Shown: positions 8,338 to 17,348, counted from the stretch's first letter. The stretch is DNA of 64,000 bases from an uncultured Poribacteria bacterium (GCA_958296125.1 OY282444.1:3753623-3817622), one strand, 5' to 3'. The notes: a model not told the origin generated them from the letters alone. Numbers and translations are program-made.

Positions 8338-9453
8338 ATGAAATACGACATACTGCTCAAAGGTGGGACCGTTATTGACCCCGCGCAGAAATTACATGAC
8401 CGGCGAGATGTCGCAATTGTTAATGGAAAAATTGCAGCAGTTGAGGGTGATATTTCTGCAAGGGAGGCAACGCAAACTGTTTTCGTTGACGGAAAGTATG
8501 TGACCCCTGGCTTAGTGGACATCCACGCCCACGTCTACGCGGGTGTCACAACATGGGGGATTAAAGCGGATCCGGTCTGCACAACGACTGGTGTTACGAC
8601 AATCGTTGATGCCGGTAGCCCAAGTTGGGCGACATTCCCCGGTTTTCGAGAGTATATTGCACAGCCAGCGCAAACGCACATTTTAACCTATATCCATATC
8701 TCTGGCATCGGTCTCGTTTATGGGCCGGTTGGCGAAATGCACGAACTTGAATACGCCCAACCGGAGAAAGTCGCTGACACGCTAGTGCAGAATCGGAACA
8801 TCACCGTCGGCGTTAAGGTGCGTCAGGGCAAATCCCAAGTCGGTGATAATGGCGTTGAACCGTTGAAGCTGGCAATCAAAGCCGCTGAACTTGCCGACAC
8901 ATCCGTCATGGTGCATATCGGGTCTGGTGTCCCGCTTCCCGATGTTCTAAAACTGATGCGCCCCGGCGATGTCGTTACCCACTGCTTTCAAGGAAATGGT
9001 GACTGTATCGTTGATGATAAAGGCCGGGTTATCCCGGATGCGTGGGCAGCCCGCGACAATGGGGTTATCTTCGATGTCGGGCATGGCGGTGGGAGTTTTA
9101 ATTATGAGGTCGCCCAACGTGCAATGGAGCAGGGGTTCATCTCCGATGTCATCAGTACGGACCTGCACACCGGTAATATCAACGGGCCCGTCTACGACCT
9201 TCCGACAACGTTATCAAAATTCTTAAATCTTGGACTTTCGCTTGAGGAGGTCATTGAGAAATCGACGATTGCCGCGGCAAGGGCAATCGGGCGTGAGGCT
9301 GAACTTGGTCATCTCAAAATCGAGACGGTCGCCGACATCGCTGTTTTTGATGTCATAGAGGGTGAATTTGAGCTTTTCGACACACACGGCACGATGGTTA
9401 TTGCCAGCCGGAAGTTGCAAGCAGATTTAACAATCCGTGAGGGGAAGCTGTGA
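8338..9453 (+). CDS. Amidohydrolase/deacetylase-family metallohydrolase (dihydroorotase-like)
   Basis: The 371-residue amidohydrolase-superfamily enzyme opens with ILLKGGTVIDPAQ. It carries VDIHAH (H63, H65), VGVKVR (K160, the candidate carboxylated bridging lysine), MVHIG (H193), THCFQG (H215) and STDLH (D275). These are the full set expected for a binuclear metal site. It fits the amidohydrolase/deacetylase subgroup related to EF_0837-type proteins acting on N-acylated or cyclic amide compounds, but the substrate is unassigned. The next gene begins three bases after the stop, so the two are cotranscribed. Confidence 0.82.
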   Translation: MKYDILLKGGTVIDPAQKLHDRRDVAIVNGKIAAVEGDISAREATQTVFVDGKYVTPGLVDIHAHVYAGVTTWGIKADPVCTTTGVTTIVDAGSPSWATFPGFREYIAQPAQTHILTYIHISGIGLVYGPVGEMHELEYAQPEKVADTLVQNRNITVGVKVRQGKSQVGDNGVEPLKLAIKAAELADTSVMVHIGSGVPLPDVLKLMRPGDVVTHCFQGNGDCIVDDKGRVIPDAWAARDNGVIFDVGHGGGSFNYEVAQRAMEQGFISDVISTDLHTGNINGPVYDLPTTLSKFLNLGLSLEEVIEKSTIAAARAIGREAELGHLKIETVADIAVFDVIEGEFELFDTHGTMVIASRKLQADLTIREGKL

Positions 9454-9456
9454 TAT

Positions 9457-9870
9457 ATGGCGCAGAGGAAAGGCTGTTATCAACGCGTTGCAACGACCGG
9501 GCTAGTTGTTGCGATCATCCTTGCCGTGGTTGGGGGTTTGCTGTATCAGAGGTTGGGCGGGGTTGAAGGGGCGCGATATTGGATGGCAGAGCAGGCCTTG
9601 AACGCTGTCGAAGCGCATCTATTGATGAAAGCCCCGGATGGCAACTGGCTGCGGAAACCTGATGGCGTTTCCGCCGAGGCAATCCGTTCTCAGTTTGAGC
9701 GTGTCCGAAAAGCTACCGCAGATCTTGGGACAGATCTGATACAACTGAACCAGATTTTCAGAGAATACCAATCCAAGTTTCAGAACACACAGCCAGCGAC
9801 AAGCGAAGTCATTGAATTTCTGAACGCTATTGAGGGAACAATTTTATCCGAAGCGAGCGGGGGTGAGTAA
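9457..9870 (+). CDS. Small single-pass membrane protein, unknown function
   Basis: This 137-residue protein has a hydrophobic segment at about residues 12-31 (TTGLVVAIILAVVGGLLY) after a short basic N-terminus. That predicts an N-in anchor or an uncleaved signal. The rest is soluble, helical and charged (QFERVRKATADLGTDLIQLN). It starts three bases after the metallohydrolase and probably shares its mRNA. No family was recognised. Confidence 0.55.
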   Translation: MAQRKGCYQRVATTGLVVAIILAVVGGLLYQRLGGVEGARYWMAEQALNAVEAHLLMKAPDGNWLRKPDGVSAEAIRSQFERVRKATADLGTDLIQLNQIFREYQSKFQNTQPATSEVIEFLNAIEGTILSEASGGE

Positions 9871-9907
9871 CGGGATAAACTCTAACAGATTGTGCTTCGT
9901 AACCAAT

Positions 9908-10217
9908 TAGGACTTACGCAGTTGAACGCTCAAAGCCAACCCCTCTGATAAGAGAAAGCCCCTTGTCAGGGGAGTTACAGGGGGGTAGTTTGGCGATTTA
10001 TCGTCGTAGGCACGCGATGAATCGGGCAACTATAGTCAATCCCATCAGGATTTAACGATTCAAAGGGACGCTGATAAACGCAGATTGCTTTGAACCCCGA
10101 TCTTATCGGGGAACATAGATTTCTTTCCTTTTTCTATTTTTACTCTGTTCCGAGAGAGCAAGCATCTGCGAAAATCTGCGTCGGTATCTACTTTGAGAAC
10201 TGAACGCGTGAGTCCTA
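9908..10217. mobile_element. MITE-like element (310 bp) with terminal inverted repeats
   Basis: TAGGACTTACGC at the left end and the complement of TAGGACTCACGC at the right end match at 11 of 12 positions. The bases outside both ends read CAAT, as expected of a target duplication; a TA-type duplication within the ends is also consistent. No gene fits inside. A hairpin CCCCGAT-CTT-ATCGGGG lies at 10095-10111, and a second internal inverted pair (AAACGCAGATT near 10077, AAATCTGCGT near 10170) adds foldback potential. It fills almost all of the 352-base gap 9871-10222 and ends five bases from the stop of the neighbouring minus-strand gene. Confidence 0.55.
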
Positions 10218-10222
10218 CAATA

Positions 10223-11515
10223 TTAGCTGGCAGCATGAATATTCGCGCGGGTGCCCTCCACGTCAAAGCAAGCGAACTGATTGTCTCGCATCAGGCGTGT
10301 GGCAATCTGCATCGCCTGTTTTTCCGTCAGATAGCCGTCCGCAATCTCTCCCTCAAGGGCGCGATGAATCTCGTTACGCGCTTGAATCGCGTAAGCCATT
10401 GAGCTGGTAGGCCATCCTGTGTCTCCACCAAAGGCAAAGATCTTATTCGATGGAACTGCGTGTAGGAACCGACGCAGAAAGTCTCGGGAGCTATACGGAT
10501 CTATACTCCACGCCCAACACAAATCGACCCAGATGTTGCGATAATGCTTCGCTAGGGCGACGAGCTCATCGTTGTAGGGGTAGGCGATGTGCATCAGGAC
10601 AAATTTAGCATCTAGGTAGCGGGCAAAAAGTGTGCACATATTCCCAGCAGGAATCCGATGCACCGGCATTCGGTCATTTCCCGCGTAGTAGCCTGTGTGA
10701 ATTTTGAATGGAAGGTTGTGTTCGATCGACAACTCGACTCCACGCGCCCAACACCAATCGCCCAAGCAGAGGTAGGTTTCCACGCTCAGCTCCTCCGCGG
10801 GTTGGTGTAGCACTTGGGTGAGCGCAGCTGATGCGTCGACATCGTTCCGTTCGATCCAATTGAGGGTTCGGTTGTAGGCGTGCTGCGCCTTCACTGCGAT
10901 CGCGCACGGCGCATACTTCTCGAAAATTGCCGCCATCCCCTGTCTCAGCGTCCGGAGATCTTTCACCTCAACGCCCGTCTCGGCGTGGATCTGTTCTGTA
11001 TCGATCTGCCCGTTACAAAATCCAGCCCATGAGAGGTCATAGAGAAAGAAATCCAACCCGGAATGATCGGGTAAACAGGGCCAACTGAAATCGTCAGTCT
11101 GAACATGGTCGAGGTTCGCTACGTGGTGCAGCAGACGATAACGTTCACCGGGTTTGCGTAGCAGTTTAATTTTCTCACCCGCTGATTCTAAGGCTTCTCC
11201 AGTGAGTTCATCAATTCCATAGACATGTTCCGCAATGAGTCGCACCGCCTCGCCGTATCCGGTGAACTGCGTCGCTTCCCACGCTTCCTGAATCCCCTTG
11301 AAACGTCCGGCAATATCTGGGTCCGAAGCATCCATCAAGTGCTGCATTGCGTCGGGTGATGCGCCCGCCGTGTTGAGGTCTGCGGGAACGTAATTCCCAA
11401 ACAGGTCTTGTAAAATGTCGGGGCCGTTTTCCAGCCACTCTGGTTCTTTTCGCAGGTGTTCATGTGTGTCGACTAGGGCGGTCGCTTGGATGTGGTGTGC
11501 AAGATCGGTTGGCAT
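10223..11515 (-). CDS. Amidohydrolase-2/uronate-isomerase-like metal-dependent hydrolase
   Basis: The product is 430 residues from ATG 11515 (MPTDLAHHIQATALVDTHEH). AAAGGA lies upstream; an in-frame ATG at 11536 lacks a ribosome site. TIM-barrel metallohydrolase motifs appear as VDTHEHL near the N-terminus, FKIHTGYYAG, VLMHIAYPY and FAFGGDTGWP near the C-terminus. The overall plan is that of amidohydrolase-2 proteins related to glucuronate isomerase, acting on sugar acids or aromatic acids; specificity is unknown. It is transcribed alone toward the MITE-like element. Confidence 0.75.
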   Translation of the reverse strand: MPTDLAHHIQATALVDTHEHLRKEPEWLENGPDILQDLFGNYVPADLNTAGASPDAMQHLMDASDPDIAGRFKGIQEAWEATQFTGYGEAVRLIAEHVYGIDELTGEALESAGEKIKLLRKPGERYRLLHHVANLDHVQTDDFSWPCLPDHSGLDFFLYDLSWAGFCNGQIDTEQIHAETGVEVKDLRTLRQGMAAIFEKYAPCAIAVKAQHAYNRTLNWIERNDVDASAALTQVLHQPAEELSVETYLCLGDWCWARGVELSIEHNLPFKIHTGYYAGNDRMPVHRIPAGNMCTLFARYLDAKFVLMHIAYPYNDELVALAKHYRNIWVDLCWAWSIDPYSSRDFLRRFLHAVPSNKIFAFGGDTGWPTSSMAYAIQARNEIHRALEGEIADGYLTEKQAMQIATRLMRDNQFACFDVEGTRANIHAAS

Positions 11516-11628
11516 ATTTCTTATCCTTTCTGACATTGAATAGTGATATAATCATTTCGGACTTCGGCATTTATCATTAGTCTAACAGGGTTTAGAATTT
11601 TACTCAAGAACTTTCTAGGAGTGAGGTC

Positions 11629-11670
11629 GGGCTATTTAGTTTTCCGCTTTTTGACCGATTTTGGCGGGTG
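11629..11670. repeat. Dispersed 42-base repeat, copy A
   Basis: Begins GGGCTATTTAGTTTTC and ends CCGATTTTGGCGGGTG. It matches 20985-21026 at 37 of 42 positions by hand alignment. Confidence 0.7.
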
Positions 11671-11677
11671 GAATGTT

Positions 11678-11766
11678 CCCCCGCAGGCGGATAAAGTAAC
11701 CCCCGCAAGGGGGTAAAGTAATCCCCGCAAGCGGATAAAGTAACCCCCCGCAAGCAGGTAAAATAA
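11678..11766. repeat. Tandem repeat, four units of 22-23 bases
   Basis: Each unit is a CCCCGCAAGCGG-like block followed by ATAAAGTAA or GTAAAGTAA. Units fall at 11678, 11700, 11722 and 11744. Third-position drift between units is small, suggesting recent slippage or a regulatory repeat. Confidence 0.75.
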
Positions 11767-11777
11767 CCCCCCTCAAT

Positions 11778-11795
11778 CCCCCCGCAAGCGGGGGG
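11778..11795. repeat. G/C-rich palindrome, copy A
   Basis: CCCCCCGC-AA-GCGGGGGG forms an 8-bp stem. A nearly identical structure preceded by a similar C-rich AAT-containing leader is found at 49012-49031, so this is a dispersed REP-like unit. Confidence 0.7.
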
Positions 11796-11882
11796 AGGGG
11801 GGCCTACATCGTAGGCAGGGCAGGATGCCTCGCCCCTGGTCTCAGCATGGACCGAAGAATTAAATGACTCTAGGAGTGAATT

Positions 11883-12701
11883 ATGGACCATGAAACAACG
11901 CAGACACAGACGGTTACGATGGAGATTGGACTTCTTATCGGGGACCTAGACCAATTGGAGGATGTCGCGGCGTGGGGCTATGACTATGCCGAAATCTCCC
12001 CCGGTCTCCTTGGGGTTGACGAGGACGCTGGCACGGCCGAACAAAAGGCACTCGAACAAATTCAGGCATCGCCGGTGCCTGTTACGGCGATGTGCGGCTT
12101 TTTGGCTCGGTCAAAAGTGGTCGGACCGGAGGTTGACCACACACGAGTGCGCGACTATGTCATACGCCTTTTCGACGCGATGCAGCAGGTTGGAGTCCCA
12201 GTTATCGGCTACGGCAGCGGTGGATCTCGCTTCGTCCCCGACGGGTTTTCTCGTGACCGAGCATTGGAGCAGGTGGGTGACTTCCTCCGAATGTGCGCCG
12301 ACTTGGGTGAGCCACGCGGGGTACAGGTCGCCCTTGAGCCGTATAACTACGACGACGCAAACCTAATCAATACGATTCTAGAGGGGGTTGAGGTAGTTCA
12401 GGCGGTCAACCGCCCCACCATCCAGTTGATGGCGGATTTCTTCCACATGCGGCTGAACGGCGAATCATTCGATACACTTGCGGCGGCGGGTCCACACCTG
12501 ATCCACGCACATATTGCCGAGCCGGGGCGGGGGCATCCGCAGACAACCCCGGCGGAGCACGCAGCATATCTGCGGGTGCTGTGCGAGGCTGGATACTATG
12601 GGCGCGTGACGCAGACAGGTGAACTACCCGCTTACAGTTCGCCCGCAGAAGCCGCAGCAACGCTCAAACGATTCGCTCGTGAAGGAGGAGAGAAAAAATG
12701 A
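11883..12701 (+). CDS. Sugar phosphate isomerase/epimerase family (xylose-isomerase-like TIM barrel)
   Basis: The 272-residue protein has an AP-endonuclease-2 type barrel. YDYAEISPGLLG follows the first strand, LEPYNYDDANLINT carries the first metal-ligand Glu, and QLMADFFHMRLNGE and HLIHAHIAEPGRG carry the Asp/His ligands. Family members isomerise or epimerise keto sugars and inositol derivatives. Its last four bases overlap the start of the cyclase gene (ATGA), so the two are translationally coupled and probably act in one pathway. Confidence 0.8.
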   Translation: MDHETTQTQTVTMEIGLLIGDLDQLEDVAAWGYDYAEISPGLLGVDEDAGTAEQKALEQIQASPVPVTAMCGFLARSKVVGPEVDHTRVRDYVIRLFDAMQQVGVPVIGYGSGGSRFVPDGFSRDRALEQVGDFLRMCADLGEPRGVQVALEPYNYDDANLINTILEGVEVVQAVNRPTIQLMADFFHMRLNGESFDTLAAAGPHLIHAHIAEPGRGHPQTTPAEHAAYLRVLCEAGYYGRVTQTGELPAYSSPAEAAATLKRFAREGGEKK

Positions 12702-13396
12702 CGGCACCGACCTTCCACTACAGCCGTATTGTTGACCTTTCACGTCCATTGGTTGCGAGCGAGGGGCAGCACCCGTGGATTCGGTTCGAGACACGGATTG
12801 ACAGCATCGTCAGCGATCCTGAAACCGCCCCAGCATCAGGTCGCTGGTATGTGGTGACACAGATTGGGATGAGCGGTCATGCGGGAACCCATGTCGAGGC
12901 TCCCCTGCACGCGGTTGAGGATGGAGCCGCGGTCGGCGAACTGCCGGTCGAGCAGTTCTTCGGCGAGGCGATTATCTTAGACCTCAGCGACGTGCCTTGG
13001 TCAATGCCTGTCGAGCGTCCACGTCTTGAGAAAGCAGCGTCACAAGCTGGAGGGATCCGGGCGGGTGACATCGTTTTTATCTATTTCGGTTGGGATCGTC
13101 GTGCTGCGACTGAAGGCGGGGGACCGCCCTATCCTACACCTGATGCGCTCCAATGGCTGGTTGATCCAGGGATAAAGCTACTCGGCATCGACAGTCCTGG
13201 GCTTGAGGTGCCGGGCAGCCGTGAACTGATTAACCACCATATTTTGTTTGACCAAGGAATCCCGTTAATCGAGAGTCTCGTTCACTTGGAGGATCTCCGC
13301 GAGAGCCGTGTGTACGTCTTTGCACAGCCGCTGCCTGTCCTTGGAACGGACGCGATCCCGCTGCGCGTGCTGGCGTTCGAGGGAACATCGGATTGA
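12698..13396 (+). CDS. Cyclase family protein (kynurenine formamidase-like hydrolase)
   Basis: The 232-residue protein carries the signature HAGTHVEAPLH (H61, H65, H71), matching the HxGTHxDxPxH metal motif of the PF04199 cyclase/formamidase fold. The usual Asp is replaced by Glu67. These enzymes hydrolyse or cyclise amides and lactones; kynurenine formamidase is one member, but there is no tryptophan-catabolism context here. It overlaps the upstream isomerase by four bases and converges on a phosphodiesterase gene 25 bases away. Confidence 0.82.
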   Translation: MTAPTFHYSRIVDLSRPLVASEGQHPWIRFETRIDSIVSDPETAPASGRWYVVTQIGMSGHAGTHVEAPLHAVEDGAAVGELPVEQFFGEAIILDLSDVPWSMPVERPRLEKAASQAGGIRAGDIVFIYFGWDRRAATEGGGPPYPTPDALQWLVDPGIKLLGIDSPGLEVPGSRELINHHILFDQGIPLIESLVHLEDLRESRVYVFAQPLPVLGTDAIPLRVLAFEGTSD

Positions 13397-13421
13397 TGAT
13401 AGTGTTATATCACTGCTGTAA

Positions 13422-14231
13422 TCAAAAGATTTGCATAATTGGCTGTCCCTCCCAATCTTCCGACATTGGCAGATTCAGAACGTGAGCGAGCGTCGGCGCG
13501 GTGTCAAAGATACGCACTTGCCCTTTGATTTCGCCGGTCTGCTTGATCTTCGCTCCGGCTGCGATCCACGGAATCGTCAAATCTTCCGGTAAGTCTGTCC
13601 CGTGACTTTTTCCGTGCCCGCCGTGATCACTCTGGACGAGGATAAAGTAACGCCCTAAGAGGTTCGTCTTTTCGAGTTGTTCCAATAGGATTCCGATTGC
13701 TCGGTCTGCAATACCAATCTGTTCAATATATTCTGCTGACATCCATCCATGCCGATGTCCTACAATATCCACCACGCCCAAATAGACGAAGCAGAAATCC
13801 GGTTGTTCGGCAATCAGGTGTTCCGCCGCGATCTGTGCTATCGTCAGATCGCCTTCCGGGTCGTCAAGGTTCTCCCTGAAATAGGAGAAATCTAGTGAAC
13901 CCGGTGCTGCCAGATCTCGAAGCTGTTCCCAGTTAAAGATAAACGCTGTCTTCCGTTTCATTGCGTGTGCAACTTCAGCGATGCTCGGCACCGGGCGCAC
14001 CATCGGAACCCATGTGTTGGTTGTGATACCGTGCCGTGATGGCGTTACGCCGCGAAACATTGAGGTGTGGCACGGTAGCGTAGAGGATGGGACAACGCTC
14101 TGTGCATTGAAAGTGTAAGCCCCACGTGCAATCAGGGTATCGATGTTTGGCGTATCCGCCTGCTGGATACCATCAGGACGGCAACCATCAATGACAATGA
14201 GAATTGTACCGTAGCTTGAAGGATTCTGCAT
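13422..14231 (-). CDS. Type I phosphodiesterase/nucleotide pyrophosphatase family (alkaline phosphatase superfamily)
   Basis: This 269-residue protein has IVIDGCRPD (metal ligand D15) and VVPSSTLPCHTSMFRG, where T51 aligns with the NPP catalytic threonine. GVVDIVGHRHG and QSDHGGHGKSHG carry the remaining Asp/His zinc ligands. It is a compact member without a signal peptide, so it is probably cytoplasmic. Likely substrates are phosphate mono- or diesters, or phosphonates. The start MQNPSSYG is retained. It is divergent from the following oxidoreductase gene and convergent with the cyclase gene. Confidence 0.82.
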   Translation of the reverse strand: MQNPSSYGTILIVIDGCRPDGIQQADTPNIDTLIARGAYTFNAQSVVPSSTLPCHTSMFRGVTPSRHGITTNTWVPMVRPVPSIAEVAHAMKRKTAFIFNWEQLRDLAAPGSLDFSYFRENLDDPEGDLTIAQIAAEHLIAEQPDFCFVYLGVVDIVGHRHGWMSAEYIEQIGIADRAIGILLEQLEKTNLLGRYFILVQSDHGGHGKSHGTDLPEDLTIPWIAAGAKIKQTGEIKGQVRIFDTAPTLAHVLNLPMSEDWEGQPIMQIF

Positions 14232-14491
14232 GACATTTCCTCTTAATCGTGTGAAATGAGTTTAACCTGTACCTAGCGGAATATGAACGAATCTTGATTA
14301 ACATCGTCTATGATACCCTATCATGGTGCCTTGCACAAGTGGGAATTCCCATCACCTGCTCAATTGATTCAAAGCACTTGACACAGCGCAGATTTCCGAG
14401 TATAGTTAGGGCGCATTAACCCTTTGGGGTGAGTGGCTATAAATCCCGATCCGATCGGGACGAACCGCTAACGCAAATTTTGGAGAGAAGA

Positions 14492-15496
14492 ATGGCAAAA
14501 ATACGAATGGCACAGTATGGAACCAAACATGGACACGCCTCCGGCAAATTGCAGGCGATGCAGGTGAATGATGATGTCGAAATCGCAGGGGTTTTTGAAC
14601 CTGACCCGCAACAACGTGCCGCACTTGAAGGATCGGGCGGTGCTTTTACAGGGGTCCACTGGTTCGACGACAAAAACGAGATGTTGGAGGATGAGAGCAT
14701 TGTGGCGATTGCTTCCGAGGGGCTCAACGCGGAAAGTCTCGATCAGACCGAGGAGATTGTCACCGCCGGCAAGCACGTCTGGTACGACAAGCCCGCTGGC
14801 GATAACTGGACGCAGTGGCAACAAGTCGTTGCAATAGCAGAAGAAAAAGGGCTGCTCATTCAGATGGGCTATATGCTCCGCTATCACTCCGCTTTCAAGC
14901 AGGTTGCTAACTGGGCAAAATCTGGCTTTTTGGGCGATGTGTTCGCCGTGCGCGCCCATATGTCCACCTATATAGCTGAAGATGCCCGCACTCGAATCAG
15001 TGACACGCATCAGGGCGGCATCTTTTTTGATTTGGGCGGTCACATGCTCGATCAAGTTGTCTGGATTTTGGGGCGTCCGGTGAAAGTAACTTCGTTTTTA
15101 CGAAACGACACCGGCTCGGTGTCGACGTTTCAGGATAATACCCTAGGGGTCTTTGAGTTTGAGAACGCTCTTGCCTTTATTGACATCGCCGCGATGGAGA
15201 CTCAACCAACGGCGCGCCGCTTTGAAGTGTATGGCAGTCAGGGAAGTGCTATCATCATCGAACCTTTTGAACCCGGCGAACAGATCCGCCTCTGTCTAAC
15301 AGAAGCGAAAGATGGCTACCAAGAAGGCGAGCAGTTTGTGGAGATAAACGGGGAGAGTCGTGGTAGAACCTATGAACTGGAATTGGAAGCTTTTATAGCA
15401 ATCATCGAAGGGAAGCAACCACCGGATCGACCGATGTCCCACGAACTGCTTGTGCAGGAAACCCTGCTGCGCGCAACAGGGGGGATTTCGGGCTAA
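14492..15496 (+). CDS. Gfo/Idh/MocA family NAD(P)-dependent oxidoreductase
   Basis: This is 334 residues from ATG 14492 (MAKIRMAQYGTKHGHASGK), with GGAGAG just upstream; a longer frame from 14429 has no signal. The N-terminal Rossmann segment reads IAGVFEPDP, then VAIASEGLN. The motif GKHVWYDKPAGDNWTQW holds the family lysine in its K-P pair. The C-terminal beta-sheet domain includes GGIFFDLGGHMLDQVVWILG with the candidate catalytic Asp/His. Members oxidise sugars, inositols or their derivatives. A GNAT/glycosidase-like fusion follows 37 bases later and a second Gfo/Idh/MocA gene after that, giving a likely three-gene operon. Confidence 0.85.
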   Translation: MAKIRMAQYGTKHGHASGKLQAMQVNDDVEIAGVFEPDPQQRAALEGSGGAFTGVHWFDDKNEMLEDESIVAIASEGLNAESLDQTEEIVTAGKHVWYDKPAGDNWTQWQQVVAIAEEKGLLIQMGYMLRYHSAFKQVANWAKSGFLGDVFAVRAHMSTYIAEDARTRISDTHQGGIFFDLGGHMLDQVVWILGRPVKVTSFLRNDTGSVSTFQDNTLGVFEFENALAFIDIAAMETQPTARRFEVYGSQGSAIIIEPFEPGEQIRLCLTEAKDGYQEGEQFVEINGESRGRTYELELEAFIAIIEGKQPPDRPMSHELLVQETLLRATGGISG

Positions 15497-15533
15497 ACCG
15501 AAGACGCTTCTCTGTCCAACGCGAGAAGATACT

Positions 15534-17348
15534 ATGGGTGACAACGCAACAAACTTAACCATCCGCTCCCTCGTTGACGCTGATGTTCCGAAGATCTCGG
15601 CTTTCTTTGAGGGACTTTCCGAGGCAAGTCGCTATTTTTATCATCCATACCCCTTTGACCAAGATGCGGTTGCCAAGATTGCGGGAGAACTCCATAACTC
15701 TAGCTACGTCCACATGGGTGCGTTTAGCGACGAAAAGTTGGTCGGGCATGTCTGGTACGCTGGCGGCGGAAGAAACAGTTATCCGAGTTTGGGGGTTGGG
15801 GTCGTTGATGCCTTCCACAACAAGGGTATCGGTCAAAAACTGATAGGACAGATCGAAGGTATTGCCCGCGAGCGTGGAGAGCGGGGCCTCGCGTTGACCT
15901 GTTATCGGGAGAATTATCGGGCGATTCGCGTTTATGCCAAGCAGGGCTATCGTCTCGTCGGAAGGACCGGCGACGATGTCCAGTTTCGGATGGTTCGCAA
16001 CTTTGCTGACGATGACACGCTGTACACAATACGGGGCGTGTACGCTTCAAGCATTCCGTGGAACATCGCGCCCTTGACGACAGATACTTGGAGCCTCGAC
16101 GACTGGAAATGGTACATTGAACTGCTCAATGCAGCGGGTTGCAACTTGTTGAAACTCTATATTTGGCCCACGCAGTATTACCATCCCGACGAGCCAGAGT
16201 TGACTTCCAATGCGTGGCGTTATCAGGTCTGGCATGACGCGCTGGCGTATGCCCGCGTGATGGGAATGGAAACCCATGTCGGATTTTCAAGCGGGACTGT
16301 GCCGCCTTCGACATGGCTGCGCTACCCCGAACTGCGAGCAGAAGATGTTAATTACACCGGCATCACCCTCTGCTGGCAGCGTGGTAAAGCACGCATCACC
16401 CCTTATCAGGAATATCTGGTTGATACCTTCGCGGATGTGGCGGACAGTTTCGTTCTCTGGTTCGCGGATCCGGGGGCCTGCATCTGTTCGGAATGCCGGG
16501 ACTACCTGCGGGTCATGTTGGATAGCCTGTACACTTTGTCCACGGTTATTGATGGCAGAGCAGGAATCACGGCTTGCCCTTGGTGGATCGAACGTATTGA
16601 AGCCGGACAAAGCGGCTTTGCGCCGCACCCAAATTTGCGTCGTCGAATTGCAGCGGAGCTTCCTGAAGGGAGCGCGGTGATCATCAGAAGTATCGAATAT
16701 GAAACGATTGACATCATGCGAGAGGGCGGGTTAATCCCTTTGCCGCTTGCGTTTTTCCTTGACCCGGAAGGTGGATTTGAGTCAAATAACATCTTGCCTG
16801 AACCCAAGTTGCGTCAGATTGATACGTGGCTTGAAAAGGGGCTTGAAGAAAAACACACCGCCTCGCTTGCCTATCGCTTAACGCCTTATACGCAGTATCC
16901 GGGGGATTACTATTTTTTTCGTAGGCAATTAAATCCCACGCAGTCGAGAGAATCTGTCCTCACCGGGCTTGGGGAGTATATTTGCAATCCGCACCGACGA
17001 GAAGAGTTCCGAGATGAGGGAACCCACTTTGCAGCAGCGGTGGAGTCGCTGGACCGGTGGTGGGGCGATCGGCGGGAACAAGATCTGAATGATGCAGTGG
17101 CTGGACTCAACGTCCTCACGAAAAGACACGACTCCGTCAGAAACCTTGCCGATGCGGCGACCCTGCTGCGGCGACTGTCGCGTGGGTTGGGCGGTCAATC
17201 GCTTGAAGGGTTTACCGAAGCCCTGCGCCTTCAGATGAGTCCCATGCCAATTTTTCGAGGTCTAACGCTTGATTATCTCTGGTCAGGCCGGGCACAGGCG
17301 TTTCTTCAACTCCGCGTTCAAAATTGGTTGAAACGGTTGGGACCGTAA
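15534..17348 (+). CDS. Fusion of a GNAT acetyltransferase with a glycoside-hydrolase-like TIM-barrel domain
   Basis: The product is 604 residues from ATG 15534 (MGDNATNLTIRSLVDADV). Residues about 8-155 form a GNAT domain, with VVDAFHNKGIGQKLIGQI as the acetyl-CoA loop. From about 165, GVYASSIPWN, WKWYIELLNAAGCNLLKLY, VWHDALAYARVMGMETHVGF and LWFADPGACICSECRDY resemble GH20/GH67-like sugar-acting barrels that carry a CxC..C cysteine cluster. Neither half shows a signal peptide, so it should be cytoplasmic. It may acetylate and cleave an amino-sugar or uronic compound handled by the flanking Gfo/Idh/MocA enzymes. The barrel family assignment is tentative. Confidence 0.65.
   Translation: MGDNATNLTIRSLVDADVPKISAFFEGLSEASRYFYHPYPFDQDAVAKIAGELHNSSYVHMGAFSDEKLVGHVWYAGGGRNSYPSLGVGVVDAFHNKGIGQKLIGQIEGIARERGERGLALTCYRENYRAIRVYAKQGYRLVGRTGDDVQFRMVRNFADDDTLYTIRGVYASSIPWNIAPLTTDTWSLDDWKWYIELLNAAGCNLLKLYIWPTQYYHPDEPELTSNAWRYQVWHDALAYARVMGMETHVGFSSGTVPPSTWLRYPELRAEDVNYTGITLCWQRGKARITPYQEYLVDTFADVADSFVLWFADPGACICSECRDYLRVMLDSLYTLSTVIDGRAGITACPWWIERIEAGQSGFAPHPNLRRRIAAELPEGSAVIIRSIEYETIDIMREGGLIPLPLAFFLDPEGGFESNNILPEPKLRQIDTWLEKGLEEKHTASLAYRLTPYTQYPGDYYFFRRQLNPTQSRESVLTGLGEYICNPHRREEFRDEGTHFAAAVESLDRWWGDRREQDLNDAVAGLNVLTKRHDSVRNLADAATLLRRLSRGLGGQSLEGFTEALRLQMSPMPIFRGLTLDYLWSGRAQAFLQLRVQNWLKRLGP

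Larger units (their letters stand above)
11516..11882. other. Intergenic region with repeats between divergent genes
   Basis: This 367-base gap separates the minus-strand hydrolase from a plus-strand isomerase. It holds a copy of a 42-base dispersed repeat (11629-11670), a 22-base tandem repeat (11678-11766) and a G/C hairpin (11778-11795). No coding sequence is convincing here. Promoters for both flanking genes must lie in it, but I could not pick them out. Confidence 0.6.
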
